Positions 9,601 through 17,614 of a DNA stretch of 43,532 bases are shown in pieces (position 1 is the first letter of the stretch; each line of letters begins with the position of its first letter). The DNA lies in assembly GCA_029983555.1 (NCBI GenBank), contig JASBZH010000005.1:1-43532 (forward strand). The letters run 5' to 3'. Source of the stretch: Peptoniphilus sp. GTDB taxonomy: Bacteria > Bacillota > Clostridia > Tissierellales > Peptoniphilaceae. Position numbers and translations under genes: made by a program. The notes beneath the pieces are model-generated. The model ran no database searches and was not told the DNA's origin. It saw only the letters and a program-made list of their open reading frames with translations.

Positions 9601-10931
9601 GAGCGGGTACTATTGGAACTATTGCAGAAAAAACTGCATATGGATATGTTTTAAAATATTTTGAAGATAAAAATATTTCGCCAGCTGAAGTCGATAGACT
9701 TGCTAAAAGTATCACAGGTGTAAAGAGGACGAGCGGACAACATCCTGGTGGTGTAATGATAGTTCCGAAGAGCAAGTCAATTTTTGACTTTACACCTATA
9801 CAATATCCTGCAGACGATGGATCATCTGGAGTCATAACTACGCATTTTGATTATAACTTTATACACGGCAAAATTTTAAAGCTTGATATTCTCGGTCATG
9901 ATGGACCTTCAATTATAAAAATGCTAGAAGATTTTACAGGAACTAACGCGTCTGATGTTAGACTTGATGATCCGGAAGTTTTAAATCTTTTCCATGGAAT
10001 AGAACCTCTAAATGTAGATAAAAATATATTTAATGCAGATACTGGAACATTGGGAATACCAGAGTTTGGAACATATTTTGTAATAGGCATGTTAAAAGAA
10101 ACTTTGCCAAAATCATTTGCCGACTTAGTAAGAATTTCTGGACTTTCTCATGGGACAGATGTGTGGCTTTCTAATGCTCAGGAACTTGTAAATTCTAAAC
10201 GAGCTGAACTAAAAGAAGTTATAGCTACTCGTGAAGATATTATGATTTATCTGATAAATGCTGGTGCCGAAAACAAAATGGCTTTTGACACAATGGAAAA
10301 AGTTAGAAAAGGGAAAGGACTTACAGAAGAACAAGAGAGCCTTATGAAGACTTTAGATCTTCCTGAATGGTACATTGATTCTTGTAAAAAAATTAAGTAT
10401 ATGTTTCCTAAAGCACATGCGGTGGCATATGTAATGCTGTCATTTAGAATAGCTTACTATAAACTTCATTATCCACTTGCATTTTACGCGACACATTTTA
10501 CGATTAAATTAAATGATTTTGACGGTGAATTAATCTTAAAAGGACCAAAAGCTATTCAAGAAAAAATTGAAAATATCGATACACAAGAGAAGCTAACTGC
10601 AAAAGACAAGGGTCAAAGGGCAGTTTTGCGAGTGGCACTAGAGATGTATTCAAGAGGTTTTAAATTTTTAAAACCTGATATTTATAAATCTAAAGCATCT
10701 AAATTTACAATTGAGGATGGAAAAATAAGGATGCCATTTAGAGCTATTCCGGGAATTGGTGAAAATTGTGCCATAAATATCGAAGAGGAAGCTCAAAAAG
10801 GCAAGTTTTTATCAATAGAAGACTTTTCAAATAGAACGAGGGCAGGAAAATCTATAGTGACAATTTTGAAAAATAATGATATTTTGACTAACCTCGATGA
10901 AACCAACCAAATATCATTATTTAACATTTGA
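6696..10931 (+). CDS. polC: DNA polymerase III alpha subunit, PolC type, with degenerate PHP domain
   Basis: Gram-positive replicative polymerase with built-in proofreading. Domain order: N-terminal domain and OB fold (to about residue 310), PHP part 1 from about 313, inserted DEDD exonuclease beginning VVFDIETTG near 398, PHP part 2, a four-Cys zinc finger (CPNC...CPKC, about 886-915), the palm with PDIDLNF near 940, and fingers through the C-terminal QISLFNI clamp-binding end. At 1411 aa it is near the usual 1430-1440. The start is TTG after AAGGTG. Oddity: PHP metal positions differ from those I recall in Bacillus PolC (HLH reads RIH, TDH reads TDT, plus others), so PHP metal chemistry is probably lost. 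Polymerase and exonuclease motifs are intact. Confidence 0.98.
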   Translation: MLKLDDLLKKMDVNLDLEEEEIFLPKIKYKREQNEVLISLKSNSILSKRDRDAIETSFINYLDEYKLYFKYYARNRFKNEEELINTEIIKYNPSSKSWIKDLKIEIKKTEKLINLFIPNSEVLYSLSKNGFVANLEESLKVFNTYKVSLIEQECEPNNASDFIENIEKEEEVFYEKQIEIIKSEKETAKAEIIDNYSFGRKNIGEITNLIDMDLNSQRITIEVDIFGLEIRELKNKNFLAILSVTDNTSSTLAKIFLKPDNVDEFTSNIKENDHVIITGDVSYDNYSKCETVMIRYIEKAKKTLRQDNAKDKRVELRIHSKMSQMSGVTSFKSFASTAKRWGSTAIAITDTADVQGFPEAMEASSDLDMKILYGCDLNFVDDREKIVTYYDKDCEYHTFVVFDIETTGLSSINDKITEIGAVKVKDGIIVDRFSQLVNPEQEIPEVVAELTGITNEFVKDEPTIDTVIKDFYEFIEGSVLVAHNAKFDISFIRRELNDHGLEFNFPILDTLIMARATLPELKRFNLGTLCKNLGISLVGAHRAVNDAEATAELFIKLSEKLQRENKTSFDDWNETIENIDSKRLFENSVLVFAKNIDGLKNLYKLISKSHMEYFYLMAKVPRSLLDEYREGLLVGSGTMDSELFDAIYRNCPHEEILEIAKYYDFLEIQPAMDYLIDVNRGKLGFENIRNINKKIVEIGEELNKLVVADSNTFYLDEFDDISRRIVLNGKPGRPDPRASQKQKLYFKTTEEMLEEFSYLGEEKAYEVVVKNTNLLADQMDKIDPIPEGKYPPVIEGSDEDLKNMTYHKAREIYGDPLPEIVEQRLNKELSSIIKNGYAVLYIIAQKLVKKSNDDGFLVGSRGSVGSSFVATMADITEVNPLPPHYICPNCKYSEFVDGLEYGSGIDMPDKVCPKCGTLLRKDGHNIPFEVFLGFYGDKEPDIDLNFAGEYQPNAHKYTEDLFGEGYVFRAGTIGTIAEKTAYGYVLKYFEDKNISPAEVDRLAKSITGVKRTSGQHPGGVMIVPKSKSIFDFTPIQYPADDGSSGVITTHFDYNFIHGKILKLDILGHDGPSIIKMLEDFTGTNASDVRLDDPEVLNLFHGIEPLNVDKNIFNADTGTLGIPEFGTYFVIGMLKETLPKSFADLVRISGLSHGTDVWLSNAQELVNSKRAELKEVIATREDIMIYLINAGAENKMAFDTMEKVRKGKGLTEEQESLMKTLDLPEWYIDSCKKIKYMFPKAHAVAYVMLSFRIAYYKLHYPLAFYATHFTIKLNDFDGELILKGPKAIQEKIENIDTQEKLTAKDKGQRAVLRVALEMYSRGFKFLKPDIYKSKASKFTIEDGKIRMPFRAIPGIGENCAINIEEEAQKGKFLSIEDFSNRTRAGKSIVTILKNNDILTNLDETNQISLFNI

Positions 10932-10935
10932 AAAG

Positions 10936-10963
10936 TTGTAATTTATTGAGTTTATGTTATAAT
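10936..10963 (+). promoter_or_regulatory. Promoter for the rimP-nusA-infB operon
   Basis: TTGTAA (10936-10941) and a perfect TATAAT (10958-10963), spaced by 16 bp, with an extended TG one base before the -10. The predicted start near 10970 lies 20 nt ahead of a strong terminator hairpin, giving a promoter-attenuator-gene layout. Confidence 0.65.
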
Positions 10964-10989
10964 TTAAATAAGTAAGATAAGTTTTTAGT

Positions 10990-11020
10990 AAAGAGTGGGA
11001 GCCCCCACTCTTTGTTTTTT
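10990..11020 (+). terminator. Leader terminator (attenuator) before rimP
   Basis: A perfect 10-bp GC-rich stem (10990-10999 with 11004-11013) closes a 4-nt loop and is followed by GTTTTTT. It sits between a good promoter and the rimP ribosome binding site. The nusA operon of B. subtilis is known to be autoregulated by NusA-dependent attenuation in its leader. This hairpin is a plausible equivalent (inference). It could also simply terminate polC transcripts. Confidence 0.85.
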
Positions 11021-11037
11021 GAAATGTGAGGTGCAGA

Positions 11038-11514
11038 TTGAAAAAATCAGAAGTTTTAAAAATCATTCATCCTCTTGCGGAGGAAGCTGCTTCTTCTCTA
11101 GGTTATGAAATTGTAGACATAGATTTTGTAAAGGGCAAGAAACATGATTTACTATCTATTTTCATTTATAAAAAAGATGGAATAGATCTTGATGATTGCA
11201 CTGAAATGAGTAGAATCATCAATACTAAACTAGATGAGATTGATTTTTTAGAAAATCCATATTATTTAGAAATTTCATCTCCTGGATTAGACCGACCACT
11301 TAAAACTAAAGATGATTATAGAAGAAATTTGGGTAATGAAGTTGATGTAAAATTATTTGCACCACTAGATGATAGTAAAGTCAAAAAATTTACTGGAATA
11401 CTTTCAGATTATGACGAAGAAAATATATATTTAAATATAGATGCAGATAACAATACGATTAAAACGATACCTATCAAATCTATATCAACAATGAAACAAA
11501 CTATAAAGTTTTAG
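11038..11514 (+). CDS. rimP: Ribosome maturation factor RimP
   Basis: Two-domain protein needed for late 30S subunit maturation. The N-terminal alpha/beta domain is followed by the family core YYLEISSPGLDRPLKT at about residues 77-92 and a C-terminal SH3-like barrel. TTG at 11038 is chosen because a GAGGTG ribosome binding site (11028-11033) precedes it at normal spacing. An in-frame GTG at 11026 would lie inside that site. This gives 158 aa, the usual size. nusA begins 12 nt after its stop. Confidence 0.95.
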   Translation: MKKSEVLKIIHPLAEEAASSLGYEIVDIDFVKGKKHDLLSIFIYKKDGIDLDDCTEMSRIINTKLDEIDFLENPYYLEISSPGLDRPLKTKDDYRRNLGNEVDVKLFAPLDDSKVKKFTGILSDYDEENIYLNIDADNNTIKTIPIKSISTMKQTIKF

Positions 11515-11526
11515 ATGGAGGATATT

Positions 11527-12852
11527 ATGAACGAAGAGTTTATAAATGCTTTGACAGAGATTGAAAAAGAAAAGGGAATTTCAAAAGATATAATATTTGA
11601 AGCTCTTGAGTCAGCACTAGTTTCTAGCTATAAGAAGAATTATGGTACTTCCCAAAATGTCATAGTTCAGATGGATAGAGAAACTGGAGATATTAGATTA
11701 TTTGCTGCTAAAGATATTGTAGAAGAAGTGACAGATCCACAAATAGAAATTTCTATAGATAGAGCAAAAGAAATTGATCCAACCTATGAAGTTGGAGATG
11801 TTTACAATAAAGAAATTCATCCTAAAAACTTTGGAAGAATAGCAGCACAAACTGCAAAACAAGTTGTTATGCAAAGAATTAAAGATGCGCAAAGAGAAGT
11901 TGTATATGATGAATATGTAGAAAGAGAACGCGAAATAATCACAGGAATAGTTCAAAGAGTTTCAAATAATAATGTTTATGTAGATTTAGGAAAAACAGAA
12001 GCTATACTTCCATATAGTGAACAAATTAAAAACGAGAGATATGAACAAGGCGACAGATATAAGATGCTAATTCTCGAAGTTAAAAAATCAACTAAAGGAC
12101 CACAAATTATTTTGACAAGATCTCATCCAGATTTAGTAAAAAGGCTGTTTGAACTTGAAATACCTGAGGTAACTGAAGGCATAGTAGAAATCTACTCTAT
12201 TTCAAGAGAAGCAGGGTCTAGAACAAAGATTGCTGTATTTTCTAAAGATGAAGAGGTAGATCCACTTGGTGCTTGTGTAGGATATAAGGGACAGAGAGTA
12301 AATGCAATTGTCGAAGAACTAAATAATGAAAAGATTGATATTGTTATTTACGAAAAAGATATTGCAGAGTTTATCTCTAATGCACTTAGTCCTTCTAAAG
12401 TAGAAAAAGTTTTTGTTAATGAAAAAGAAAATTCAGCACTTGCAATTGTTCCTGATTATCAACTTTCTCTTGCAATAGGTAAGGAAGGCCAAAATGTGAG
12501 ACTTGCTGCAAAACTTACTGGATGGAAAATAGATATTAAGTCATCAGAACAATTTAACAATTATTTAGAAGAAAATAATTTAACTGAAGAAGAACTTGAG
12601 AATATGTGGGCAGCCGATGATACTGAGGTTTTAGAATCTGAAACTGAAGAAGATTTTTCAGATGAATTAAGTAGTGATTATTTAGAAGAAGTCTCAGGTG
12701 AGTCTAATTTATCAGAAGAAGATGCAGAAGAGAGTTCTAATGATAATTCAGAAGAGATAGGTAATTTAGACATTTCTGAAAGCAAGTCAGATAATGATTA
12801 TGAAAATGGTAACGAAGAAAATACAGAAACTCAAGAGGACCAAATTGGTTAA
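11527..12852 (+). CDS. nusA: Transcription termination/antitermination factor NusA with acidic C-terminal tail
   Basis: RNA polymerase-associated factor controlling pausing and intrinsic termination. Domains: NusA N-terminal RNAP-binding (1-125), S1 (about 130-200, with EREIITGIVQRVSNNNVYVDLG), then KH1 and KH2 (to about 345, with DPLGACVGYKGQR and LAIGKEGQNVRLAAKLTGW). The last 85 or so residues form an extremely acidic Ser/Glu/Asp/Asn-rich tail, longer than in typical Firmicute NusA proteins, which usually end soon after KH2. ATG 11527 follows GGAGGAT at the right spacing, which rules out the in-frame ATG at 11515. It probably controls the attenuator ahead of rimP. Confidence 0.97.
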   Translation: MNEEFINALTEIEKEKGISKDIIFEALESALVSSYKKNYGTSQNVIVQMDRETGDIRLFAAKDIVEEVTDPQIEISIDRAKEIDPTYEVGDVYNKEIHPKNFGRIAAQTAKQVVMQRIKDAQREVVYDEYVEREREIITGIVQRVSNNNVYVDLGKTEAILPYSEQIKNERYEQGDRYKMLILEVKKSTKGPQIILTRSHPDLVKRLFELEIPEVTEGIVEIYSISREAGSRTKIAVFSKDEEVDPLGACVGYKGQRVNAIVEELNNEKIDIVIYEKDIAEFISNALSPSKVEKVFVNEKENSALAIVPDYQLSLAIGKEGQNVRLAAKLTGWKIDIKSSEQFNNYLEENNLTEEELENMWAADDTEVLESETEEDFSDELSSDYLEEVSGESNLSEEDAEESSNDNSEEIGNLDISESKSDNDYENGNEENTETQEDQIG

Positions 12853-12896
12853 TAATTTTAAGGATTTTAATTACACTTTTATTAATGGAGTTTTAA

Positions 12897-13160
12897 ATGA
12901 CTAAAGTTAGAAAAATACCTATGCGTACATGTATAGGATGCAGAGAGCAAAAACCGAAAAAAGAGTTAATAAGAATAGTTAAAAATAAAGAAAACGAAAT
13001 TTTTATAGACAGAACAGGTAAGGCAAATGGAAGAGGAGCGTATTTATGCGATGATGTTAACTGCTTAGAAAAAGTAATAAAGTCTAAAGCACTTAACAGA
13101 GCGTTTTCTATGGATGTTAAAGAGGAAGTCTATGAGCACTTAAAAGAATCTATGGAATAA
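12897..13160 (+). CDS. rnpM: YlxR-family RNA-binding protein RnpM
   Basis: Small YlxR-family protein. The B. subtilis member binds RNase P RNA and modulates its activity. The hallmark MRTCIGCREQKPKKELIRIV and DRTGKANGRGAYLC blocks occur in the first 50 residues. At 87 aa it is full length. It lies between nusA and infB as in other Firmicutes. The L7Ae-like ylxQ gene that often follows it is absent here, since infB starts 27 nt downstream. Confidence 0.92.
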   Translation: MTKVRKIPMRTCIGCREQKPKKELIRIVKNKENEIFIDRTGKANGRGAYLCDDVNCLEKVIKSKALNRAFSMDVKEEVYEHLKESME

Positions 13161-13187
13161 TACGCATCTTTTTAGGAGGTGTTCAAT

Positions 13188-15401
13188 TTGTCAAAGATAA
13201 GAGTACACGCGTTGGCAAAAGATATTGGAATAAGTAGTAAAGAGTTAATCGAAAAGTTAAAAGAACTAAATATTCCAGTAAAAAATCACATGTCAACATT
13301 AGTTAAAGATGATGAAGATAAAGTTAGAGATTTTTACAATAAGTCTAATAAAAATAACTCTCCCAAAAAAGAAGTCGTAAACAAAGAAAATAAAAAAGAT
13401 AATAAAGAAAACAAAGAGAAAACTGACAAGAATTCACATAAGAATTCACATAAGAACGATAAAAAATCTAATAATAAAGTAAATGCTAATAAGAATAAAA
13501 GAAAAGATAATGACAAAAATAAGAATTCAAAAAATAAAAAAAATCACAACAATAATAAGCCAGCATTTACTAGAGATTTAAGCAAGAAAAAGCCAAAAAA
13601 ACATAAAGCTAAACATAAAAACAATATAGAGGAAAAGGAGGAAGATGTTATAGATATTGTAGCACCTATAACAGTAAAAGACTTTGCTGACCAAGTTGGT
13701 CTTGGAATTTCTACTGTTATTACAAAATTAATTAAACTTGGAGTTATGGCAAACCAAAACCAAACAATAGATGAAGACACTTGTATTCTTTTAGCTGATG
13801 AGCTTGGTATAGAAATTAATGTTCTAGAACCTGAAGTTGAAAAAACTATTGAAGAAGAGTTTGGATTAATTAAATCTGATAAGAAAAAAGATCTTAAACC
13901 TAGACCTCCTGTTGTTACTGTAATGGGACACGTTGACCATGGTAAAACTTCTCTATTAGATAGTATTAAATCTTCTCATGTTACAGACCAAGAAGCTGGC
14001 GGAATTACACAACATATCGGCGCATATACTGTTAACTTAAATGGCAAAAAGATTACTTTCTTAGATACTCCTGGTCACGAAGCTTTTACTGCAATGAGAC
14101 TTAGAGGAGCTCAAACTACAGACATTGCTATCTTAGTAGTAGCTGCAGATGATGGTGTAATGCCACAGACAATTGAAGCTATATCTCACGCAAAATCAGC
14201 AAAAGTTCCAATAATAGTTGCTGTAACAAAAATTGATAAACCAGAAGCTGATATTGAGAGAGTAAAACAAGAACTAATGAACTATGATCTAGTCCCTGAA
14301 GAATGGGGAGGAGATACAATAGTAGTAGGCGTATCTTCAAAAACTAGAGAAGGTATTGATGATTTGCTTGAAATGATACTTCTTGTAGCTGAAATGAGTG
14401 AGCTTAAAGCTAATCCTAATAGAAAAGCAATTGGAACTGTTATTGAAGCAAATCTAGATAAGTCTAAAGGTCCTATGGCTACTATTCTAGTTAAAAATGG
14501 TACTCTTCGCTTTGGTGATTCTGTTGTTTCTGGAGTTTGTTCAGGAAGAATTAGAGCTATGAAAGATGATAAAGGAAAGGATATCAGAAAGGCAGGTCCT
14601 TCAGCTCCAGCAGTAATTTTAGGATTAAGTGATGTTCCAAATGCAGGAGACACTTTATATGCTGTTGCAGACGATAAGACTGCTAAAGCAATCGCAGATA
14701 AAAACCAAGAACTTTCTAGAGAAATTAGACTTAACCAAACAAGCAAAATTAGTCTTGACAATTTGTTCGACAAAATTAATGAAGAAAATGTCAAAGAATT
14801 AAATATTGTAGTTAAAGCTGATGTAAAAGGTTCTGCAGAGGCTCTTGTTCAGTCTTTAATGAAATTATCAACTGATGAAGTTAAAATTTCTATTGTCCAC
14901 TCTGCTGTTGGTGGTATTAATGAATCTGATGTAACCTTAGCTTCTGCTTCAAATGCAATAGTAATTGGATTTAATGTACGTCCTAATATCAATGCAATTG
15001 ATCTTGCAAAAAGTGAAAATGTCGAAATTAGAACTTACAGAGTAATATACGAGATTATTAACGATATCGAGCAAGCTGTAAAAGGTATGTTAGATCCAGA
15101 TGTTGTTGAAGAAATTATGGGTAGATGTGAAATTAGACAAATTTTCAAATTACCTAATAAGCAAATGGTAGCTGGAGTGTATGTACTAAGTGGAAAAATT
15201 CTTAGAAATTCAAAAGTAAAAGTTCTAAGAGACGACATAGTAATACACGAAGGAGATATTTCTTCTTTAAAGAGATTTAAAGATGACGTTAAGGAACTTC
15301 AACAAGGATATGAAGGTGGACTCGTAATAGACGGGTTTAACGATATAAAAGAAAATGACTTACTCGAGTCATATGTACTAAAGGAAGTTGAAAGAAAATA
15401 A
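13188..15401 (+). CDS. infB: Translation initiation factor IF-2
   Basis: GTPase that recruits fMet-tRNA to the 30S subunit and promotes subunit joining. An N-terminal IF2_N (1-50) is followed by a Lys/Asn-rich low-complexity linker (about 55-150, containing a 12-bp DNA tandem repeat), a second IF2_N (about 155-205), the GTPase with GHVDHGKTS near residue 247, DTPGHEAFT near 288 and TKID near 350, then domains II-IV. TTG 13188 is chosen since AGGAGGTG lies 6 nt upstream; the GTG at 13179 is part of that site. This gives 737 aa. Its stop codon overlaps the rbfA ATG. Confidence 0.98.
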   Translation: MSKIRVHALAKDIGISSKELIEKLKELNIPVKNHMSTLVKDDEDKVRDFYNKSNKNNSPKKEVVNKENKKDNKENKEKTDKNSHKNSHKNDKKSNNKVNANKNKRKDNDKNKNSKNKKNHNNNKPAFTRDLSKKKPKKHKAKHKNNIEEKEEDVIDIVAPITVKDFADQVGLGISTVITKLIKLGVMANQNQTIDEDTCILLADELGIEINVLEPEVEKTIEEEFGLIKSDKKKDLKPRPPVVTVMGHVDHGKTSLLDSIKSSHVTDQEAGGITQHIGAYTVNLNGKKITFLDTPGHEAFTAMRLRGAQTTDIAILVVAADDGVMPQTIEAISHAKSAKVPIIVAVTKIDKPEADIERVKQELMNYDLVPEEWGGDTIVVGVSSKTREGIDDLLEMILLVAEMSELKANPNRKAIGTVIEANLDKSKGPMATILVKNGTLRFGDSVVSGVCSGRIRAMKDDKGKDIRKAGPSAPAVILGLSDVPNAGDTLYAVADDKTAKAIADKNQELSREIRLNQTSKISLDNLFDKINEENVKELNIVVKADVKGSAEALVQSLMKLSTDEVKISIVHSAVGGINESDVTLASASNAIVIGFNVRPNINAIDLAKSENVEIRTYRVIYEIINDIEQAVKGMLDPDVVEEIMGRCEIRQIFKLPNKQMVAGVYVLSGKILRNSKVKVLRDDIVIHEGDISSLKRFKDDVKELQQGYEGGLVIDGFNDIKENDLLESYVLKEVERK
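13428..13457 (+). repeat. 12-bp tandem repeat in the infB linker
   Basis: AAGAATTCACAT occurs twice in tandem with a third partial copy (AAGAAC), encoding KNSH KNSH KN. It lies in the Lys/Asn-rich disordered linker of IF-2 and may vary in copy number between strains by slippage. Confidence 0.8.
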
Positions 15402-15754
15402 TGAATAAAAAAAGAATTAGTAGGATTTCTGAAGAAGTAAAGCGTGCAATTTCAGATATCATGAGGACAGAATTAAAAGATCCTAGAATTAATAATCTTA
15501 CAAGTATTTCTCATGTGGATGTTACTAATGATTTATCCTATGCAAAAGTTTATGTAACAGTTTTAGGAAATGACGAGGATAGAGATAGAGCTGTTGAAGG
15601 ATTAAACTCTGCTAAGGGATTTATTAAGAGAGAGTTAGCTAAAATGGTAAAACTTAGAGCTATGCCAGAGCTAATTTTTATCAATGATGATTCTATAGAA
15701 AGAGCCTTTGAAATAAATAAACTAATCGATGAGGTCAATCATGAAGACAAATGA
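15401..15754 (+). CDS. rbfA: Ribosome-binding factor A
   Basis: Small KH-fold protein that aids 16S rRNA 5'-end maturation and 30S assembly. The sequence starts MNKKRISRISEEVKRAISDIM and contains LKDPR and VSVTNDLSYAKVYVTV-like segments (HVDVTNDLSYAKVYVTVLG), typical of the family. At 117 aa it is normal. The ATG shares a base with the infB stop, so the two are coupled. Its end overlaps the start of nrnA by 14 nt. Confidence 0.96.
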   Translation: MNKKRISRISEEVKRAISDIMRTELKDPRINNLTSISHVDVTNDLSYAKVYVTVLGNDEDRDRAVEGLNSAKGFIKRELAKMVKLRAMPELIFINDDSIERAFEINKLIDEVNHEDK

Positions 15755-16730
15755 TTTTCAAACTGAATTATCAAATTTACAAATAGCTATAGATAGTGCA
15801 AAATCTATAGCTATTGCTTCTCATTTAAGTCCAGATGGAGATAATTTGGGATCCATTAATGCTATGTATGGCATGCTAACAAATTTAGAAAAAGATACCA
15901 CTTTTATATTAAATGACGAGGTGCCCCAAAGTTTTAAATTTTTACCTTTTATAGATGAATTTAAAAGTCCAGATGAGATTAAGGAAAAATCGTTTGATTT
16001 ATTTATAGCTCTTGACTGTGGAGATATGAATAGACTTGGAGATCAAGTAAAAAAAATTTTCTTATCATCTAAAAATACTGTAAATATTGATCATCACAAT
16101 ACAAATGATTTTTTTGCAGATATTAATATAGTCGATGTAGAAGCTACTGCTACTTGCGAAGTTTTATTTGATGTTTTTAAAAATCTTAAACTTTATTTAG
16201 ATAAAAAAATTGCAACTTCTTTATATACTGGTATATCAACTGATACAGGTTCATTTAAATATGATTCTGTTAGACCGAAAACTTTTGAAATAGCAGCAGA
16301 ACTTTTAAAGTTTAAAATTAATTTTAACGAAATCAATACATGTATTTATCAAACTAGATCAAAAGAAAAGACTGACCTTTTAGTTAGGTCGTTAAATTCA
16401 ATAAAATATTTTAATGACGATAAAATTGCTCTAGTAAAGGTAACAATTGATGATTTGAAAAAAACTGGAGCTAAAAAAATGGATTCTGATGGTATTGTAG
16501 AATTTGTAAGAGATATTGAAGGAGTAGAAGTTGCAGTTTTATTAAAAGAAAAAGAAAATGCTGTGAGACTTTCTATGAGATCTAAGAGTTTTATCAATTG
16601 CTCCAAAGTAGCTAGTAAATTTAATGGTGGTGGACATATAAGAGCGGCTGGTGGTACTTTTCACCACAATGACTTAGATAAAGCTGAAAAAGATGTCATA
16701 AGTGCATTAATGGAAGAGTTCGATCAATGA
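15741..16730 (+). CDS. nrnA: DHH/DHHA1 phosphoesterase NrnA (oligoribonuclease / pAp phosphatase)
   Basis: Bifunctional phosphoesterase of the Firmicute NrnA type, degrading nanoRNAs and dephosphorylating pAp. Metal-binding motifs are SHLSPDGDNLGS, ALDCGD, NIDHHNTND (the DHH) and GISTDTGSF in the N-terminal domain. The DHHA1 domain ends with GGGHIRAAGG. ATG 15741 is preferred, as GAGGT precedes it by 5 nt; an in-frame ATG at 15729 lacks a site. This gives 329 aa. It overlaps truB by ATGA. The cluster rbfA-nrnA-truB-ribF is standard in Clostridia. Confidence 0.93.
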   Translation: MKTNDFQTELSNLQIAIDSAKSIAIASHLSPDGDNLGSINAMYGMLTNLEKDTTFILNDEVPQSFKFLPFIDEFKSPDEIKEKSFDLFIALDCGDMNRLGDQVKKIFLSSKNTVNIDHHNTNDFFADINIVDVEATATCEVLFDVFKNLKLYLDKKIATSLYTGISTDTGSFKYDSVRPKTFEIAAELLKFKINFNEINTCIYQTRSKEKTDLLVRSLNSIKYFNDDKIALVKVTIDDLKKTGAKKMDSDGIVEFVRDIEGVEVAVLLKEKENAVRLSMRSKSFINCSKVASKFNGGGHIRAAGGTFHHNDLDKAEKDVISALMEEFDQ

Positions 16731-17614
16731 ATGGTCTACTAGTCTTTGATAAACCAAAAGGTATTACGTCTCATGATGTTGTTTATAAAGTTAGAAAAAA
16801 GACTGGTATAAAAAAGGTGGGACACACTGGAACTCTCGATCCTTTGGCTACTGGCGTACTAGTCATCTGTATAGGAAAAGCGACAAAAGTAAGTGAATAT
16901 ATTATAGCTGAGGATAAAGAGTACATCGCAAAAATAAAGCTGGGACTTTTAACTGATTCTTTTGATATAAATGGAAATATTATAAAAGAAGAAGATGTAA
17001 CTTTTGGAGAAGAGGAAATTAAAAATGCTCTTAAGAGTTTCATCGGAGCTCAAAAACAAACTCCACCTATATATTCTGCAATAAAAATTGACGGCAGAAA
17101 ACTATATCAATATGCTAGATCTGGTGAAGAAATAGATATTGCACAAAGAGACATTACTATAAATTCTATTAAACTATTAAAATTTAACGGCAAAGATGAA
17201 ATAACAATTAGAGTTTCTGTTTCTAAGGGAACTTATATAAGATCCCTTGCAAATGATATTGGTAAAAGACTAAATACTAATGGGACTATAACTGAACTTA
17301 GAAGAACTAAAACAGGGGATTTTAGAATAGATGAGTCAATTGATATAGATAATTTTAATAGAATGACCACAGATGAATTAGAAAAATATATTCTTCCAAT
17401 TGACAAAGCTTTAAATAATCTTCAATTTATTAATATAAATCCCAATTTTCGTGATAGAATATTAAATGGTGTTTTTTACCAATTAGATAAAGTATACCCT
17501 CAAAAAGATTACAGAGTTTATTCTGGTGATGAATTCTTGGGAATTGGTGAGATTAGAATTACAGATGGGAAGTATTTTTTGAAAATAAAGAAAAGATTGA
17601 TAGGTGAAGTATGA
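16727..17614 (+). CDS. truB: tRNA pseudouridine(55) synthase
   Basis: Makes the universally conserved pseudouridine 55 in the T-loop of tRNA. Catalytic Asp38 lies in GHTGTLDPLATGVL. YIAKIKLG and GTYIRSLANDIG are family motifs. At 295 aa it is normal, with a short C-terminal PUA-like region. Both ends overlap neighbours by 4 nt (nrnA and ribF), indicating tight translational coupling. Confidence 0.97.
   Translation: MNGLLVFDKPKGITSHDVVYKVRKKTGIKKVGHTGTLDPLATGVLVICIGKATKVSEYIIAEDKEYIAKIKLGLLTDSFDINGNIIKEEDVTFGEEEIKNALKSFIGAQKQTPPIYSAIKIDGRKLYQYARSGEEIDIAQRDITINSIKLLKFNGKDEITIRVSVSKGTYIRSLANDIGKRLNTNGTITELRRTKTGDFRIDESIDIDNFNRMTTDELEKYILPIDKALNNLQFININPNFRDRILNGVFYQLDKVYPQKDYRVYSGDEFLGIGEIRITDGKYFLKIKKRLIGEV

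Noticed and set aside
13428..13457. CRISPR-like or regulatory repeat
   Set aside because: The 12-bp repeat is in frame and encodes part of the Lys/Asn-rich IF-2 linker. There are no spacers.
14282..14794. 170-codon open frame on the minus strand inside infB
   Set aside because: It is antisense to the conserved GTPase and domain II of IF-2, has no recognisable motif and no ribosome binding site. Such frames arise from codon bias on the sense strand.
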